This document shows, piece by piece, positions 18,330-27,523 of a DNA stretch of 64,000 nt. The notes under the pieces are model-generated. The model was given only the letters and a program-made list of their open reading frames with translations. It searched no databases and was not told the DNA's origin. The stretch's first letter is position 1, and each line of letters opens with the position of its first letter. The stretch spans positions 62,001 through 126,000 of the forward strand of contig CBDEWC010000007.1 in assembly GCA_965243695.1 (NCBI GenBank), in the 5' to 3' direction. The stretch is from JAKVCB01 sp965243695 (GTDB lineage: Bacteria; Planctomycetota; Planctomycetia; Pirellulales; Lacipirellulaceae). A program made the translations under genes and the position numbers.

Positions 18330-18369
18330 GCTGGCCGACCAGGGATAGCGCTGGCCAACCAGGGATAGC
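18330..18369. repeat. 20-bp tandem direct repeat, two copies
   Basis: GCTGGCCGACCAGGGATAGC (18330-18349) is followed directly by a copy with one substitution (18350-18369). Noncoding context. Confidence 0.8.
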
Positions 18370-18383
18370 ACTGTCTTTCGCAG

Positions 18384-18411
18384 GTCGAATTTTTCCGGAA
18401 CAAAATTCGAC
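18384..18411. promoter_or_regulatory. Perfect 10-bp inverted repeat upstream of 18444 gene
   Basis: GTCGAATTTT (18384-18393) and AAAATTCGAC (18402-18411) are exact inverted copies separated by TCCGGAAC. The element ends about 32 bases before the ATG of the prenyltransferase/HEAT gene, so it is either an operator-type site or a hairpin in the leader. Function is inferred from position only. Confidence 0.4.
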
Positions 18412-18443
18412 AGCCACCTGAAATGTAGCCAGGAGACCACAGG

Positions 18444-20141
18444 ATGGGTGCACAAACTCAAAAATGGGGTGGCCCGTTGGCCTGGATGGTTCACCCGACA
18501 CCCGATGATCGAGTACGCCAACTGTTGGGAGTATGGGTCCTGGCAATTTCCGCGATTGTCCTTGGCGGCTTGGGCACCCAGCCCTCTCAGGCCGTGACTC
18601 CCCAAAGCGGCGACGTCCAGAAACTGATCAACCAGGGCCTCGCGCGGCTGGCCCAGGCATCCCGTCCCCGCCTGGGCGGAAAATGCATCATCGCGCTGGC
18701 GTTCGTGAAGACCAACAAGTCAAACCATCCAAAGGTACTGGAGGCGGTAGCCGCGTGCCAACAATTTCTCCAGTCCGGCGAGACGCCCACCCTCTACGTC
18801 GACAGCAAATCGGCTTACGACAACGCAGTTGCCGTCCTTTTCCTCTGCGAACTCGATCCCAAGCAACATCGAGATTCCATCCAGCAGTATCTCGACAGGC
18901 TGATGAAGCAACAAAAAGAGCATGGCGGCTGGGGTTATGCCAATGAGCCGAGCGGGGATATCTCGCAGACGCAATATGCGGCCCTGGCACTTTGGGAAGC
19001 GAACCGTTGTGGTTTTACCATCGACGCGACTGCCGCCGGGAAAATGATCGACTGGTTACTTCGCGTGCAAGATCCGGACGGGGGATGGGGGTATAAGGGC
19101 ATCGTCGGCGGTGCCGACAGATCGCAGGAACAGAAATCGCAATTGGCTCAAAATCCCGATCAACTCCGACCGACAATGCTCGCGGCCGGCTTGAGCAGTG
19201 TCCTGCTTTCCGCAGACATGCTTGGAGACATGCCCAACTACGACGATGCCTCAGCGGACGAGGACCTCCCTGAAACACTGCGGCAGGGGGCAGGAACCCA
19301 ACCTGCAATTCGCCCTACCATCTATGTCGAAGGATTTGACGAATCGCGATTGGCACCTGCCATCGTAGCTGCCACGGAATGGATGGATAAAAACTATTCG
19401 ATCCAGGTCGATTCTCACAACGAATATTATCTTTACACGTTGGAGCGTTGTAAAAGTTTTCAGGAACTCTACGACGGGATCTCGGTTGCGGAACCATCGT
19501 GGTACAATGACGGTTATCAATATTTACAGCAGCATGTCCATCCGAATGGGGGCTGGGAAACGGGCGGCGACACGGGTGCCACCAATACGGCCTTGGCCGT
19601 TCTTTTTTTGGTCCGCTCCACCCAAACAAGTCTTCGTACCAGCATGGGGGAAGGGATGCTCACCGGTGGGCGCGGCCTGCCAACGAATGTCGCCAACGCC
19701 ACCATGCGACATGGGCAAATCGTGGTTCAGCAAACCTCCACACAAGTCGACGACATGTTGGCAATGATTGATGGACAACGGGGCGAGGAGCTTGACGCCC
19801 TTGCCCAGAACCCCAACAGCCTGGTGGTCGGCCAATTGGATCAGAAAAGTGCTCGACGGCTGCTACAATTGGCCCACGCGCCTGACGCAGAGGTGCGTTT
19901 GCTGGCCGTCAGTGCGCTGGCCCGGGCTGGCCAACTCGACCAGGTCCCCACCTTAATTTACGCACTGACCGATCCCGATAAGCGGGTCGTGCAGCAGGCC
20001 CGTGACGGCCTGCGGTTTACGAGTCGCCGTTTCAAAGGCTTTGGACTCGCTGACGATTTCACCACCAAAGAACAGTACGAAGTGGTTGAGCAATGGAAAG
20101 ACTGGTACCGGGCATTACGGCCTGATGCCGTATTTGAGTAA
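18444..20141 (+). CDS. Prenyltransferase/squalene oxidase repeat protein with HEAT repeats
   Basis: 565-residue exported protein. A signal or anchor is visible at residues about 27-52 (LLGVWVLAISAIVLGGLG then SQAVT). Repeats of the prenyltransferase/squalene-oxidase type carry the QW-like phrases GGWGYANEPSGDISQTQYAAL (first part GGWGY), GGWGYKGIVGG and GGWETGGDTGATNTALAVLF. The C-terminal 110 residues look like HEAT repeats (DAEVRLLAVSALARAGQ, DPDKRVVQQARDGL). No cyclase DxDD motif is seen. AGGAG lies nine bases before the ATG at 18444. It resembles the 8262-9365 protein and is also next to an envelope operon. Confidence 0.87.
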   Translation: MGAQTQKWGGPLAWMVHPTPDDRVRQLLGVWVLAISAIVLGGLGTQPSQAVTPQSGDVQKLINQGLARLAQASRPRLGGKCIIALAFVKTNKSNHPKVLEAVAACQQFLQSGETPTLYVDSKSAYDNAVAVLFLCELDPKQHRDSIQQYLDRLMKQQKEHGGWGYANEPSGDISQTQYAALALWEANRCGFTIDATAAGKMIDWLLRVQDPDGGWGYKGIVGGADRSQEQKSQLAQNPDQLRPTMLAAGLSSVLLSADMLGDMPNYDDASADEDLPETLRQGAGTQPAIRPTIYVEGFDESRLAPAIVAATEWMDKNYSIQVDSHNEYYLYTLERCKSFQELYDGISVAEPSWYNDGYQYLQQHVHPNGGWETGGDTGATNTALAVLFLVRSTQTSLRTSMGEGMLTGGRGLPTNVANATMRHGQIVVQQTSTQVDDMLAMIDGQRGEELDALAQNPNSLVVGQLDQKSARRLLQLAHAPDAEVRLLAVSALARAGQLDQVPTLIYALTDPDKRVVQQARDGLRFTSRRFKGFGLADDFTTKEQYEVVEQWKDWYRALRPDAVFE

Positions 20142-20503
20142 ACACCCCCAGGCTTCCTCTGCCGCACACCCAACTGGCAGAGAAAAATCAGCAAATCGTC
20201 CGCATCTCCTCCTGAGGAAAAAAGCATCGCGGCGCAAAGCGGTTCTGCGAAAAAGGTTAAGGGAATATTGACTGCTGAAGATTCGATTCACCTCTGGGAC
20301 GCGGCAAATTCAACCGATCACCGCCCCCTGACGCCCATCCCAAGGACTTAGTAACGCCTGTTACTCATTTGAAACGACACGACTACAATAGGATTTCAGG
20401 TGGCAATTGTCGTCAAACAGAAATGAACCTCCAAGCAGGCCTCCCCCCTCTTTGTGGGGCTTGCGGCAACGACAAAAAAAGAACGGAACAGAGGCTCCTA
20501 GTC
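20142..20503. other. Intergenic region before the PilM-ExbBD operon
   Basis: A 362-base spacer. The frame of the PilM-like gene stays open back to 20369 but the ATG at 20504 is preferred. It holds the palindrome and -10-like hexamer described separately. No other gene or terminator is recognised. Confidence 0.45.
20350..20389 (+). promoter_or_regulatory. Candidate promoter with overlapping palindrome
   Basis: A perfect inverted repeat AGTAAC-GCCT-GTTACT (20350-20365) lies 18 bases before TACAAT (20384-20389), a good -10 hexamer. The right arm would overlap the -35 position of that promoter, as expected for an operator. It is about 115 bases upstream of the PilM-like start. Placement is seen; the function is inference. 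Confidence 0.3.
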
Positions 20504-22453
20504 ATGGCAAACTCTGGCGCAGCATGGGGGATTGATGTAGGAGAGTGTGCGCTAAAAGCGCTTTGCTGCCGCCCTCACGAGGAGCATGCCGGAGAGCTCG
20601 TGATCGAGGCCTTCGACTACATTGCGTACCCAACTATCCTGCCCCAATCTGAAGCTGATCGTGCGCAATTGATTGGCGATGCACTCCAAGAGTTTTTATC
20701 TCGCAACGAGGTAAACGGTGACCCGGTGGCAATTTCGGTGCCGAGCCAAAGTGGCTTGGCCCGTTTCATCAAGTTGCCGCCGATTGGGAAGAAGAAGGTT
20801 TCTGACATCGTCAAATACGAAGCTCGGCGACAAATCCCACATGCCCTGGAAGATGTTGTTTGGGATTACCAACTCCTGACAGAAACCAACAAGGACAACA
20901 GGCGCGGACCGGCGAGAGAGGTTGGTTTATTTGCAATAAAGCGAAGCCATGCCTCACGATTTTTGCGGCCCTTCGAAGAGGCGGGTATCCATGTTGCAAT
21001 CCTTCAACTGAGCGCGTGTTCGGTTTCGAACTATGTCTATTTTGATCGGATTGGCAATTCTCCCCCTGTCGGCGAAGGCGATGCAAAGACCGCCGCTTCG
21101 CTCGTTGCAATTTCCCTGGGCACCGATACCACAGATGTCGTGATCACCAACGGGCGGAAGGCCTGGCAAGACAACCTTCCAATTGGGGGGAACCATTTCA
21201 CAAAGGCTTTGTCCAATGAATTGGGACTCACTCTTGCGAAAGCCGAAAAGCTTAAACGCAATGCAACAAAGGCCGACGACCCCAAGGCAATCGCACAGGC
21301 AATGCAACCTGTCCTTCGCGATTTGGCGGCCGGAATTCAGCGATCTCTGGAATCCTTTTTGAGCAACCATCACGACGCTCAGTTCGGGGAGGTGATCATC
21401 CTGGGCAACACGGCCAAATTACCTGGCTTGCAGCAATATTTATCCCGCAACCTCGACCAGAAAGTGATCCTCGCGGGCGAGTTTGCCAACCTGACAGAGG
21501 GCCGGGTCGATGCCACCCCACCATTCACCAAGAATCAACTTAGCTTTCCGGTTGCCTATGGACTTTGTGTCCAAGCATTGGGGCGGGGCCAGATCAGCAC
21601 CAATCTCCTGCCTACAACTCCGAATTACCGCCTGGCCGTCAATAGCTTTGACCGTATTTCGAGCTTGCTCGTTTCGCTGCTCATCATGATTGGCGCAGCC
21701 GTGGTTGCCTTGGTGATTGTGTACTTCGCCCGGAGATTGACCGCCGGCCAGGTTGCCATCCCAGTCAAGCCGGTCGATGTTGCCTCGCGACCGGCCGATG
21801 CGGCCTTTGGTTTGAAGCGAGATCTGGAACCACCCGGTATTGAAGACGCCCCCGAACTCGATGAGCCAAAACTTCACGACACGCTTAACTCCGTAGCCAA
21901 CGCTGTTTCACAGCGAGTAGCCATCCTTTCCGATGAAAATCTCGACGCCGATTCGCAACCGGCAAGGGGCAAGGGCCTTGGAGACGAACGGATGCCCGGA
22001 ATTGGTGGCGAAGGAGATCTTCTCTACGAACCGCAACGTCAGATTCGGTTCGAGCCACAATCCAACCAGGAATATGCACGCTGGCTCGACTTTTTTGGGA
22101 TTGAACTTGGCGTACTGGGGAGAGACAACCAGATTTATTACGCTTACAATTTAAGTCAAGCCAAGCCCGATGTGCGCAATGGGAAGCCACCACAAGAAAC
22201 GCGACTTTATATGAATTCGGCTGGCACCCCCCTGGCGATTCTTGATAATCGCCTGGCCCGTAAAGCGGGTATTGCCCGCCATGGTAGTATTGTCCTGCAG
22301 TTTTACCCACCTGAGGCCCAAGCAATTTTGTTTGGCCTTGAACAGCAAGCGGCCGGTGATCGCAAGCTGGATGTCATCCGGAGGACGGTGTTTCGCGTCA
22401 ACCGCAAGGGCAAAACGTTTGAGTTTAGTGTCGACGAACAAGACCTGAGATAA
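20504..22453 (+). CDS. PilM-like actin-fold ATPase fused to TM and extracytoplasmic domain
   Basis: 649 residues. The first about 375 form a PilM/FtsA-type actin fold: phosphate-1 motif GIDVGECALKALCC at the start, SVPSQSGLARFIKLPP, a second phosphate motif in SLGTDTTDVVITN and the adenosine-site phrase ILGNTAKLPGLQQYL. Ordinary PilM is a cytoplasmic protein of about 350 residues that binds PilN. Here a transmembrane helix follows at residues about 385-410 (LLVSLLIMIGAAVVALVIVY), then a charged linker and a C-terminal domain of about 130 residues (GIELGVLGRDNQIYYAYNL and following) that I do not recognise. ATG 20504 has CAGAGG upstream; the earlier frame start at 20369 gives an implausible leader. 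It is the first gene of the ExbBD operon. Confidence 0.88.
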   Translation: MANSGAAWGIDVGECALKALCCRPHEEHAGELVIEAFDYIAYPTILPQSEADRAQLIGDALQEFLSRNEVNGDPVAISVPSQSGLARFIKLPPIGKKKVSDIVKYEARRQIPHALEDVVWDYQLLTETNKDNRRGPAREVGLFAIKRSHASRFLRPFEEAGIHVAILQLSACSVSNYVYFDRIGNSPPVGEGDAKTAASLVAISLGTDTTDVVITNGRKAWQDNLPIGGNHFTKALSNELGLTLAKAEKLKRNATKADDPKAIAQAMQPVLRDLAAGIQRSLESFLSNHHDAQFGEVIILGNTAKLPGLQQYLSRNLDQKVILAGEFANLTEGRVDATPPFTKNQLSFPVAYGLCVQALGRGQISTNLLPTTPNYRLAVNSFDRISSLLVSLLIMIGAAVVALVIVYFARRLTAGQVAIPVKPVDVASRPADAAFGLKRDLEPPGIEDAPELDEPKLHDTLNSVANAVSQRVAILSDENLDADSQPARGKGLGDERMPGIGGEGDLLYEPQRQIRFEPQSNQEYARWLDFFGIELGVLGRDNQIYYAYNLSQAKPDVRNGKPPQETRLYMNSAGTPLAILDNRLARKAGIARHGSIVLQFYPPEAQAILFGLEQQAAGDRKLDVIRRTVFRVNRKGKTFEFSVDEQDLR

Positions 22454-22462
22454 AGTAATCCT

Positions 22463-23116
22463 ATGGAAGCACTTTTTCACCTGATCGGATATGTTGTCTA
22501 TACGGCCCTGGGGATCCTCGCGTTATGGGGGGGCTTTAACTGTGTCCTGGCGTGGCGGCGCGTCGTGAATGTGCGATTTCGCGACGAAGACGATCAGGAT
22601 GAGTTTCTCGACGATTTGGACACCAAGCTTAACGCGGCCGATTTTGACGGCGTGATCGCCCTCTGCGAAGACGACCGTCGGGCTTTACCGCAACTGGCGT
22701 TATTCGCTGTTGAAATGCGAAATCTCGATTTCCCACAACTGCGTCGCCGCTTGTCCGAACGGTTTCAGCAAGATGTGCTTGCCGACCTTGACCATCGACT
22801 CAGTTGGGTGACAACCGTCATCAAGACAGCCCCCATGTTAGGCCTCTTCGGTACGGTCATTGGCATGATGGGAGCTTTCGCCAACCTGAGTGAAGGAACC
22901 AAGGTCGACACAGCCCTGATGGCCGAAAACATCATGCTGGCGTTGATCACCACCGCATGTGGATTGGCAATCGCGGTACCGCTATTGATCTGCAGCGCCA
23001 CGATTAATTTGCGAATCCGCAAGATGGAAAATTTATTAAGCGTCGGCACCGCGCATCTGCTCGACTCGATGAAAACCCTTACAGCAACTCCCGCGCGGAG
23101 GGCAGCAGGGGCATGA
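22463..23116 (+). CDS. exbB: ExbB/TolQ/MotA family proton channel protein
   Basis: 217-residue inner-membrane protein of the MotA/TolQ/ExbB family. Transmembrane helices are at residues about 6-30, 113-140 and 155-180; the second contains the hallmark KTAPMLGLFGTVIGMMGAF and the third NIMLALITTACGLAIAVPLL. With ExbD it forms a channel that turns the proton gradient into mechanical work across the envelope. It starts nine bases after the PilM-like stop, and its own stop overlaps the first exbD start (ATGA). No tonB or tolA gene is in the window, so the powered partner is unknown. Confidence 0.94.
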   Translation: MEALFHLIGYVVYTALGILALWGGFNCVLAWRRVVNVRFRDEDDQDEFLDDLDTKLNAADFDGVIALCEDDRRALPQLALFAVEMRNLDFPQLRRRLSERFQQDVLADLDHRLSWVTTVIKTAPMLGLFGTVIGMMGAFANLSEGTKVDTALMAENIMLALITTACGLAIAVPLLICSATINLRIRKMENLLSVGTAHLLDSMKTLTATPARRAAGA

Positions 23117-23619
23117 GTTCCGTAAGTACTTTTGACCTCATCGATGACACCAGTGAGGAAAACGGAGACTACGGGTCACTCGGAACCCGGCCAACCCGTC
23201 CCGACGACGCGGAAATGGACATCACGCCGATGATTGATATCACCTTTCTGATGTTGATCTTTTTCCTCGTCGCCTCGACTCCCGACCAGCAAACGGCGGT
23301 CCAACTTCCCGAAGCAAATCACGGCGTGAGCGTCAGTCAACTTCATTCCACGCTCTTCACGGTTGGCGAAGGTGGTCTCGATTATGCACCCGTGTATGCC
23401 GCCGACGGAAAAATCCCCGAATTTCAGTTATCGGACGATCTCCCCGAGCGGAACCGACAAATCCGTACTGCTGTCGAGAAGGGATTTTTGGAAAACAAGT
23501 CAAATATCGTTATTAAAGCAGACAAAACGGTCGCTTTTCGCGAAGTGGCGCGGGTCATCAAGGAAGTCTCAAAGATTGAAGGTGTCAAAATCCACCTTGC
23601 TATCCTGGAAACAAACTGA
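23113..23619 (+). CDS. exbD: ExbD/TolR family protein (first of two)
   Basis: 168 residues with one transmembrane helix at about 38-55 (DITPMIDITFLMLIFFLVAS). Asp42 in the PMIDITF motif corresponds to the proton-carrying Asp of ExbD. The periplasmic part contains the usual NIVIKADKTVAFREVARVI strand-helix near the C-terminus. It overlaps the exbB stop by four bases. A second, different ExbD follows, so the stator may be a heterodimer of ExbD subunits. Confidence 0.94.
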   Translation: MSSVSTFDLIDDTSEENGDYGSLGTRPTRPDDAEMDITPMIDITFLMLIFFLVASTPDQQTAVQLPEANHGVSVSQLHSTLFTVGEGGLDYAPVYAADGKIPEFQLSDDLPERNRQIRTAVEKGFLENKSNIVIKADKTVAFREVARVIKEVSKIEGVKIHLAILETN

Positions 23620-23655
23620 GCACGAGCCAAAACGGCTATCGCTACAGGTCCTATC

Positions 23656-24159
23656 ATGTCGCACGAAGATGTTCACGAACCGGAAACGGGCTTACAACGT
23701 CCCGCCAAGGAGGACAACTCCGAGGACGAAATGGATATGACCCCCATGGTCGATATCACCTTTTTGCTGCTGATTTTCTTTATGATTACAGCAGCGTTTG
23801 CCTTGCAAAAATCGATCGAGGTCCCTCCCATGGATAGTGACGAAGCCTCTCAAGCCGTCACCGTCGAAGACCTCGAGAAAGATTCAGTGACCGTGCGGAT
23901 CGATGGTGACAACATCTATTGGGTAGGAGCACCACTCTGGGAGGACGAGCAAAAAGCATACAGCGGAGAGGAAATGCGGGCAAAACTTCGCGAAGCTCGT
24001 GAAGGCAAAGGTGGCAAGCACGGACGTGGTCCTGCCAAAATGCTTGTTCAGGCGCACGGCGATGCCACCCACGAGCGGGTCATCACTGCGATGGATGGTG
24101 GCTCGGCAGTCGGCATGGAAGAAATTAGACTTATGACCTACGAGGAAGGCGATTTGTGA
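23656..24159 (+). CDS. exbD: ExbD/TolR family protein (second of two)
   Basis: 167 residues with a transmembrane helix at about 30-50 (DMTPMVDITFLLLIFFMIT) and the conserved Asp33. Unlike the first copy, the periplasmic part has a Lys/Gly-rich insert (REAREGKGGKHGRGPAK) before MLVQAHGDATHERVITAMD. It starts 36 bases after the first exbD. The two copies are clearly diverged, so this is an old duplication and not a recent one. Confidence 0.93.
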   Translation: MSHEDVHEPETGLQRPAKEDNSEDEMDMTPMVDITFLLLIFFMITAAFALQKSIEVPPMDSDEASQAVTVEDLEKDSVTVRIDGDNIYWVGAPLWEDEQKAYSGEEMRAKLREAREGKGGKHGRGPAKMLVQAHGDATHERVITAMDGGSAVGMEEIRLMTYEEGDL

Positions 24160-24238
24160 CCTGCGCCTGCGTGAAGACCCGGCACGTTCAATTCCTCCGG
24201 CCTACCTCCACCCCAAACCTCACCCCAGCAACCATTCC

Positions 24239-27200
24239 ATGAACGCCCAAGAGTTTATCGCTGCACTCGAGGAAAAAGGGGTACTCTCCCCCCGTCTTCT
24301 AGAAAAGCTGCGGGAGAAAGTCGGCGATGGGGCTGGCACCATGCCGGCAAAATCGCTGGCCAAATTCCTGGTGCAGAAGAAACACATTTCTGCAGCCATC
24401 GCCGAGCAGGTTCTCCAAGAACCTTTCCAGGGAGAATCCGAACCAAAGCCGACTTCGCCCCAGCAGCCAATGGCAACTGAATCGGCCACTGAAATCGAGC
24501 CGGCGCCTGCCGAGGACCTCCTTGCCGATTCAGCGACTTTCGAGGATGAGGTCTCTGCGGGTGGCCCTCCGCCGATCCCGAAACGGGCATCGCGCAAGAA
24601 AACCGGCAAACGTCAATCGCGCCAGAAACCTGCCCGCCGCAAGAACGAATGGGATTCGCCCCTGTTGCTATTTGGCGGGGGGGGGCTCATTCTGCTGGTG
24701 CTCTGCGGAATCGTCACCTGGTACTTGCTATTTCGAGATACGGGCGATGACCAGCTGGGTCTGGCGCGGACTGCAATGAGCGACGGTTCCTATAGCCAGG
24801 CCATCTCCCACTACGAACGATTTCTGGAACGTTTCTCTGGTCATCCCGAACAGAGTCCAGCCTCGGTCGAACTGGCAATGGCCAGACTGCGGCGGGCCAC
24901 CGAAGGTCGCAGTGACTACAAACTGGCCTTTGACGTCGCCAACGAGCAAATCACCGCCGTTCAAAACGAACCCAGCTTCGACAGTGCACACGACGAGTTA
25001 GCAACCCTGCTGCCTCGCATTGCCAGTGGGCTGGCAGCAAAAGCAGAAACCGAACCTGACCCTGCTGCTGCGGGCGTGCTCGTTGAACTGTCCAATCAGG
25101 CTTTGCAATTTTGCGTCAACCCCAAGCTGATTCCCAAGAAACTCCGTGATGACGCTGAGCTGCAGGAAATCCGGGAAACGCTGGCTCGCGTTGCGCGGCG
25201 ACAAGAATCCCTTGCCGCGGCAGAAGCCACGGTCAAGGCCATGCAAGAAGCCATCGACAGCGGCGATACAGCCGCGGCATACGAAGCGCACAAACTGCTT
25301 GTCAAGCAACACCCGGAACGGCAAACCCACAAAAAACTGCAGGAGATGGTCCACCAGACCTCACTGGCTGAACAAAACGACATTGCTTTCATCGCTGCAA
25401 AACCACCAACACCTGCCAAAACAACCGAACCCCCCTCTCCGATTGTTGCCGAACTTGCCTTGGCCCAACGTCGTGACCGTGGCGAGGTTCAAGCAACGGG
25501 AATCATTTGTTTCCATGCGGACGGCGCTCTCTACGGCCTGGAAGTCTCCACCGGCGCATTGTCGTGGCGACGATTTACCGGATTCGATCCCCATCCTTAT
25601 GTGATCGACGTCGGTGAAGACGTCATCACCCGCGACGCCTCGACCAATGATCTCCTGCGACTTGACCGGGCAACTGGAAAATTGCAGTGGAGGCAACCAT
25701 TTGACAAACCGTTTGCCAAACCGCTACTCCTGGGTGACAAAGCATTTGTCGCTTCCGAATCAGGCCGCCTGTTCATTGTCGAGCTTGCTACGGGAACGAT
25801 TTCCGGTTATCTGCAATTTGCCCAGTCGCTGCACGTCCCACCCGTAGCCGATGGTGCCGGCCATCGACTCTACCTCGTGGGTGATCATTCGAGCGTGTAT
25901 TCGATCTCGCTGGACGATCTTTCTTGCACGGGCGTTTACTACCTGGGACACTCCCCTGGCAGCATTCGCGTCGCGCCGGTCGTGGCCTTGAACAAGCTTG
26001 CGGTTTTCGAAAACCGGGGTGTCGAAAGTTCACAATTCCACTTACTGGCAATTGGTGAAAATGGCGGGGTGACCAAATCGTTGAACAATAACCGCCTGAC
26101 CGGGCTGGTGCTTACCCAGCCACTCGTTTCTGGTCGTCGAATGATTGTGTTGACCGACCGTGGGCAGATGAACGCGTATGAACTCGGTCCCCAGCAGGAT
26201 GCCTCGGCCCTGAGCCAGGTCGCAACACGTGCCCCTTCATCCGATCGCTCCGTGATTGGCTTTCCCCTGCTCACAGACCGCTTTGTCTGGGTTGCCGATA
26301 CCCAACTGACCAAATACGCCATCCAGCCAACCGACAACCGTTTGCCTGTTCGTGATATCGCCAAGAATTACCGCGGGGCGGTTTTTGATCATCCGCTCCA
26401 AGCGCGGGACGGCACGCTCTTTCATCTTCGCCGCCCCAAAGGCCGAGCAGGAATCGCCGCTGCAGCCATGGATATTGCCACCGGACGGACTCTTTGGGAA
26501 ACCGATCTGGCGATCCCTCCAGCCGGAGCTCCCATTGTCGATCCAACCAACCAGACCATCACGACGGCCAACACCAATGGGGCTGTTTTCGTGCTCGACC
26601 AGCAAGCCATCGGCCAAGGTGTCGAAGACCAACCGGTAAAAATTGTGAATACACCTGCCCGTCCGCCCCAGCTGTCTTCGGCCATTGACCTGGGGGCTGG
26701 CCGCGTGGTGTTTGGAACGGCTGGAGAAACTCCGTGGCTGGTTGCTTATGATCCAGCCAGGCCAGCAGCGCGTTGGGTCAAAATGGATGGTCCACAAGCA
26801 ACTTCGCCTGCCCGACTGGGAAGCGGATTCGTCGTCCCGCTGGAAATTGGCCAGGTACTGTATTGCGACCCGGCACGCAACAACCGGGAAGTGGCTGCCT
26901 TTCAGCCACGCCTTGAACCTCGCCGGACAATTGCCTGGCTGCCGGTTGGCATCCCGGAAGATGCCACAGAACAATGCGTGCTGTGCGACGGCACCGAAAT
27001 GATCTATCAATTGCAACTGACCGACGGAGCCCAGCCAACCCTCGAAGCTGTCCAGTCGGCGCCTATTGGGGCGATGCCACTGTCGACCCGAATCGCGGTC
27101 ACCGATAATCACGCGTGGATCGGCACCAACGACCGGCGACTGGCAGCATTTGAACTGTCCGCCCTGAAAATTGCTCGGGAAATCACGCTTTCGGGAAACA

Positions 27201-27523
27201 TTACCTGGGGGCCCTACGCAATGGCTGACCATCTGCTGCTGGCCACCAGCGACAATCAACTGGTCTGCCTTACTACCGATAGCGAGGTAAAATGGAAGGT
27301 ACCTCTTCACGATGGAGAATTGGCGGGCCCGCCGTTGGGAACCGACCGGACCCTCCTCCTCTCGCTCAAGAAGGGGACCATCCAGGCAATGGACCTTGCC
27401 ACTGGAGGCCTCCTGGGTGAACGCGATCTGGGCCAACCGTTAACTACCGGACTGGTACCGTTTGGAAAACGGTACCTCGTCGCGGCACATGACGGAACGC
27501 TTCTTGAAGTGGAGCATCCATGA
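24239..27523 (+). CDS. Membrane-anchored TPR and PQQ-type beta-propeller protein
   Basis: 1094 residues. A cytoplasmic head of about 60 residues (NAQEFIAALEEKGVLSPRLL) resembles small helical domains found at the start of planctomycete kinases and GspE-like proteins. It is followed by an acidic and basic linker and one transmembrane helix at about 140-164. Outside the membrane come TPR-like helices (about 170-370) and a long beta-propeller of PQQ-like blades (about 400-1094) with phrases such as LYGLEVSTGALSWRR, LLRLDRATGKLQWRQ and VFVLDQQA. No catalytic motif is seen. Its stop overlaps the next start by four bases, so the genes are translationally coupled. Confidence 0.88.
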   Translation: MNAQEFIAALEEKGVLSPRLLEKLREKVGDGAGTMPAKSLAKFLVQKKHISAAIAEQVLQEPFQGESEPKPTSPQQPMATESATEIEPAPAEDLLADSATFEDEVSAGGPPPIPKRASRKKTGKRQSRQKPARRKNEWDSPLLLFGGGGLILLVLCGIVTWYLLFRDTGDDQLGLARTAMSDGSYSQAISHYERFLERFSGHPEQSPASVELAMARLRRATEGRSDYKLAFDVANEQITAVQNEPSFDSAHDELATLLPRIASGLAAKAETEPDPAAAGVLVELSNQALQFCVNPKLIPKKLRDDAELQEIRETLARVARRQESLAAAEATVKAMQEAIDSGDTAAAYEAHKLLVKQHPERQTHKKLQEMVHQTSLAEQNDIAFIAAKPPTPAKTTEPPSPIVAELALAQRRDRGEVQATGIICFHADGALYGLEVSTGALSWRRFTGFDPHPYVIDVGEDVITRDASTNDLLRLDRATGKLQWRQPFDKPFAKPLLLGDKAFVASESGRLFIVELATGTISGYLQFAQSLHVPPVADGAGHRLYLVGDHSSVYSISLDDLSCTGVYYLGHSPGSIRVAPVVALNKLAVFENRGVESSQFHLLAIGENGGVTKSLNNNRLTGLVLTQPLVSGRRMIVLTDRGQMNAYELGPQQDASALSQVATRAPSSDRSVIGFPLLTDRFVWVADTQLTKYAIQPTDNRLPVRDIAKNYRGAVFDHPLQARDGTLFHLRRPKGRAGIAAAAMDIATGRTLWETDLAIPPAGAPIVDPTNQTITTANTNGAVFVLDQQAIGQGVEDQPVKIVNTPARPPQLSSAIDLGAGRVVFGTAGETPWLVAYDPARPAARWVKMDGPQATSPARLGSGFVVPLEIGQVLYCDPARNNREVAAFQPRLEPRRTIAWLPVGIPEDATEQCVLCDGTEMIYQLQLTDGAQPTLEAVQSAPIGAMPLSTRIAVTDNHAWIGTNDRRLAAFELSALKIAREITLSGNITWGPYAMADHLLLATSDNQLVCLTTDSEVKWKVPLHDGELAGPPLGTDRTLLLSLKKGTIQAMDLATGGLLGERDLGQPLTTGLVPFGKRYLVAAHDGTLLEVEHP

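Larger units (their letters stand above)
17757..18443. other. Repeat-rich spacer upstream of the prenyltransferase/HEAT gene
   Basis: A spacer of 687 bases with no open frame that I believe is translated; a 207-codon minus-strand frame here has no recognisable domain and is full of repeat-derived residues. It contains repeats of TTCCTACAAGC (17978-18035), a 20-base direct repeat (18330-18369) and a perfect 10-base inverted repeat (18384-18411) just before the next gene. Confidence 0.45.

Noticed and set aside
17982..18605. 207-codon minus-strand frame
   Set aside because: It overlaps the start of the well-supported prenyltransferase/HEAT gene on the other strand and encodes no recognisable domain.
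26237..27436. 399-codon minus-strand frame
   Set aside because: It is antisense to the beta-propeller gene, whose operon position and domains are clear; its translation has no family character.
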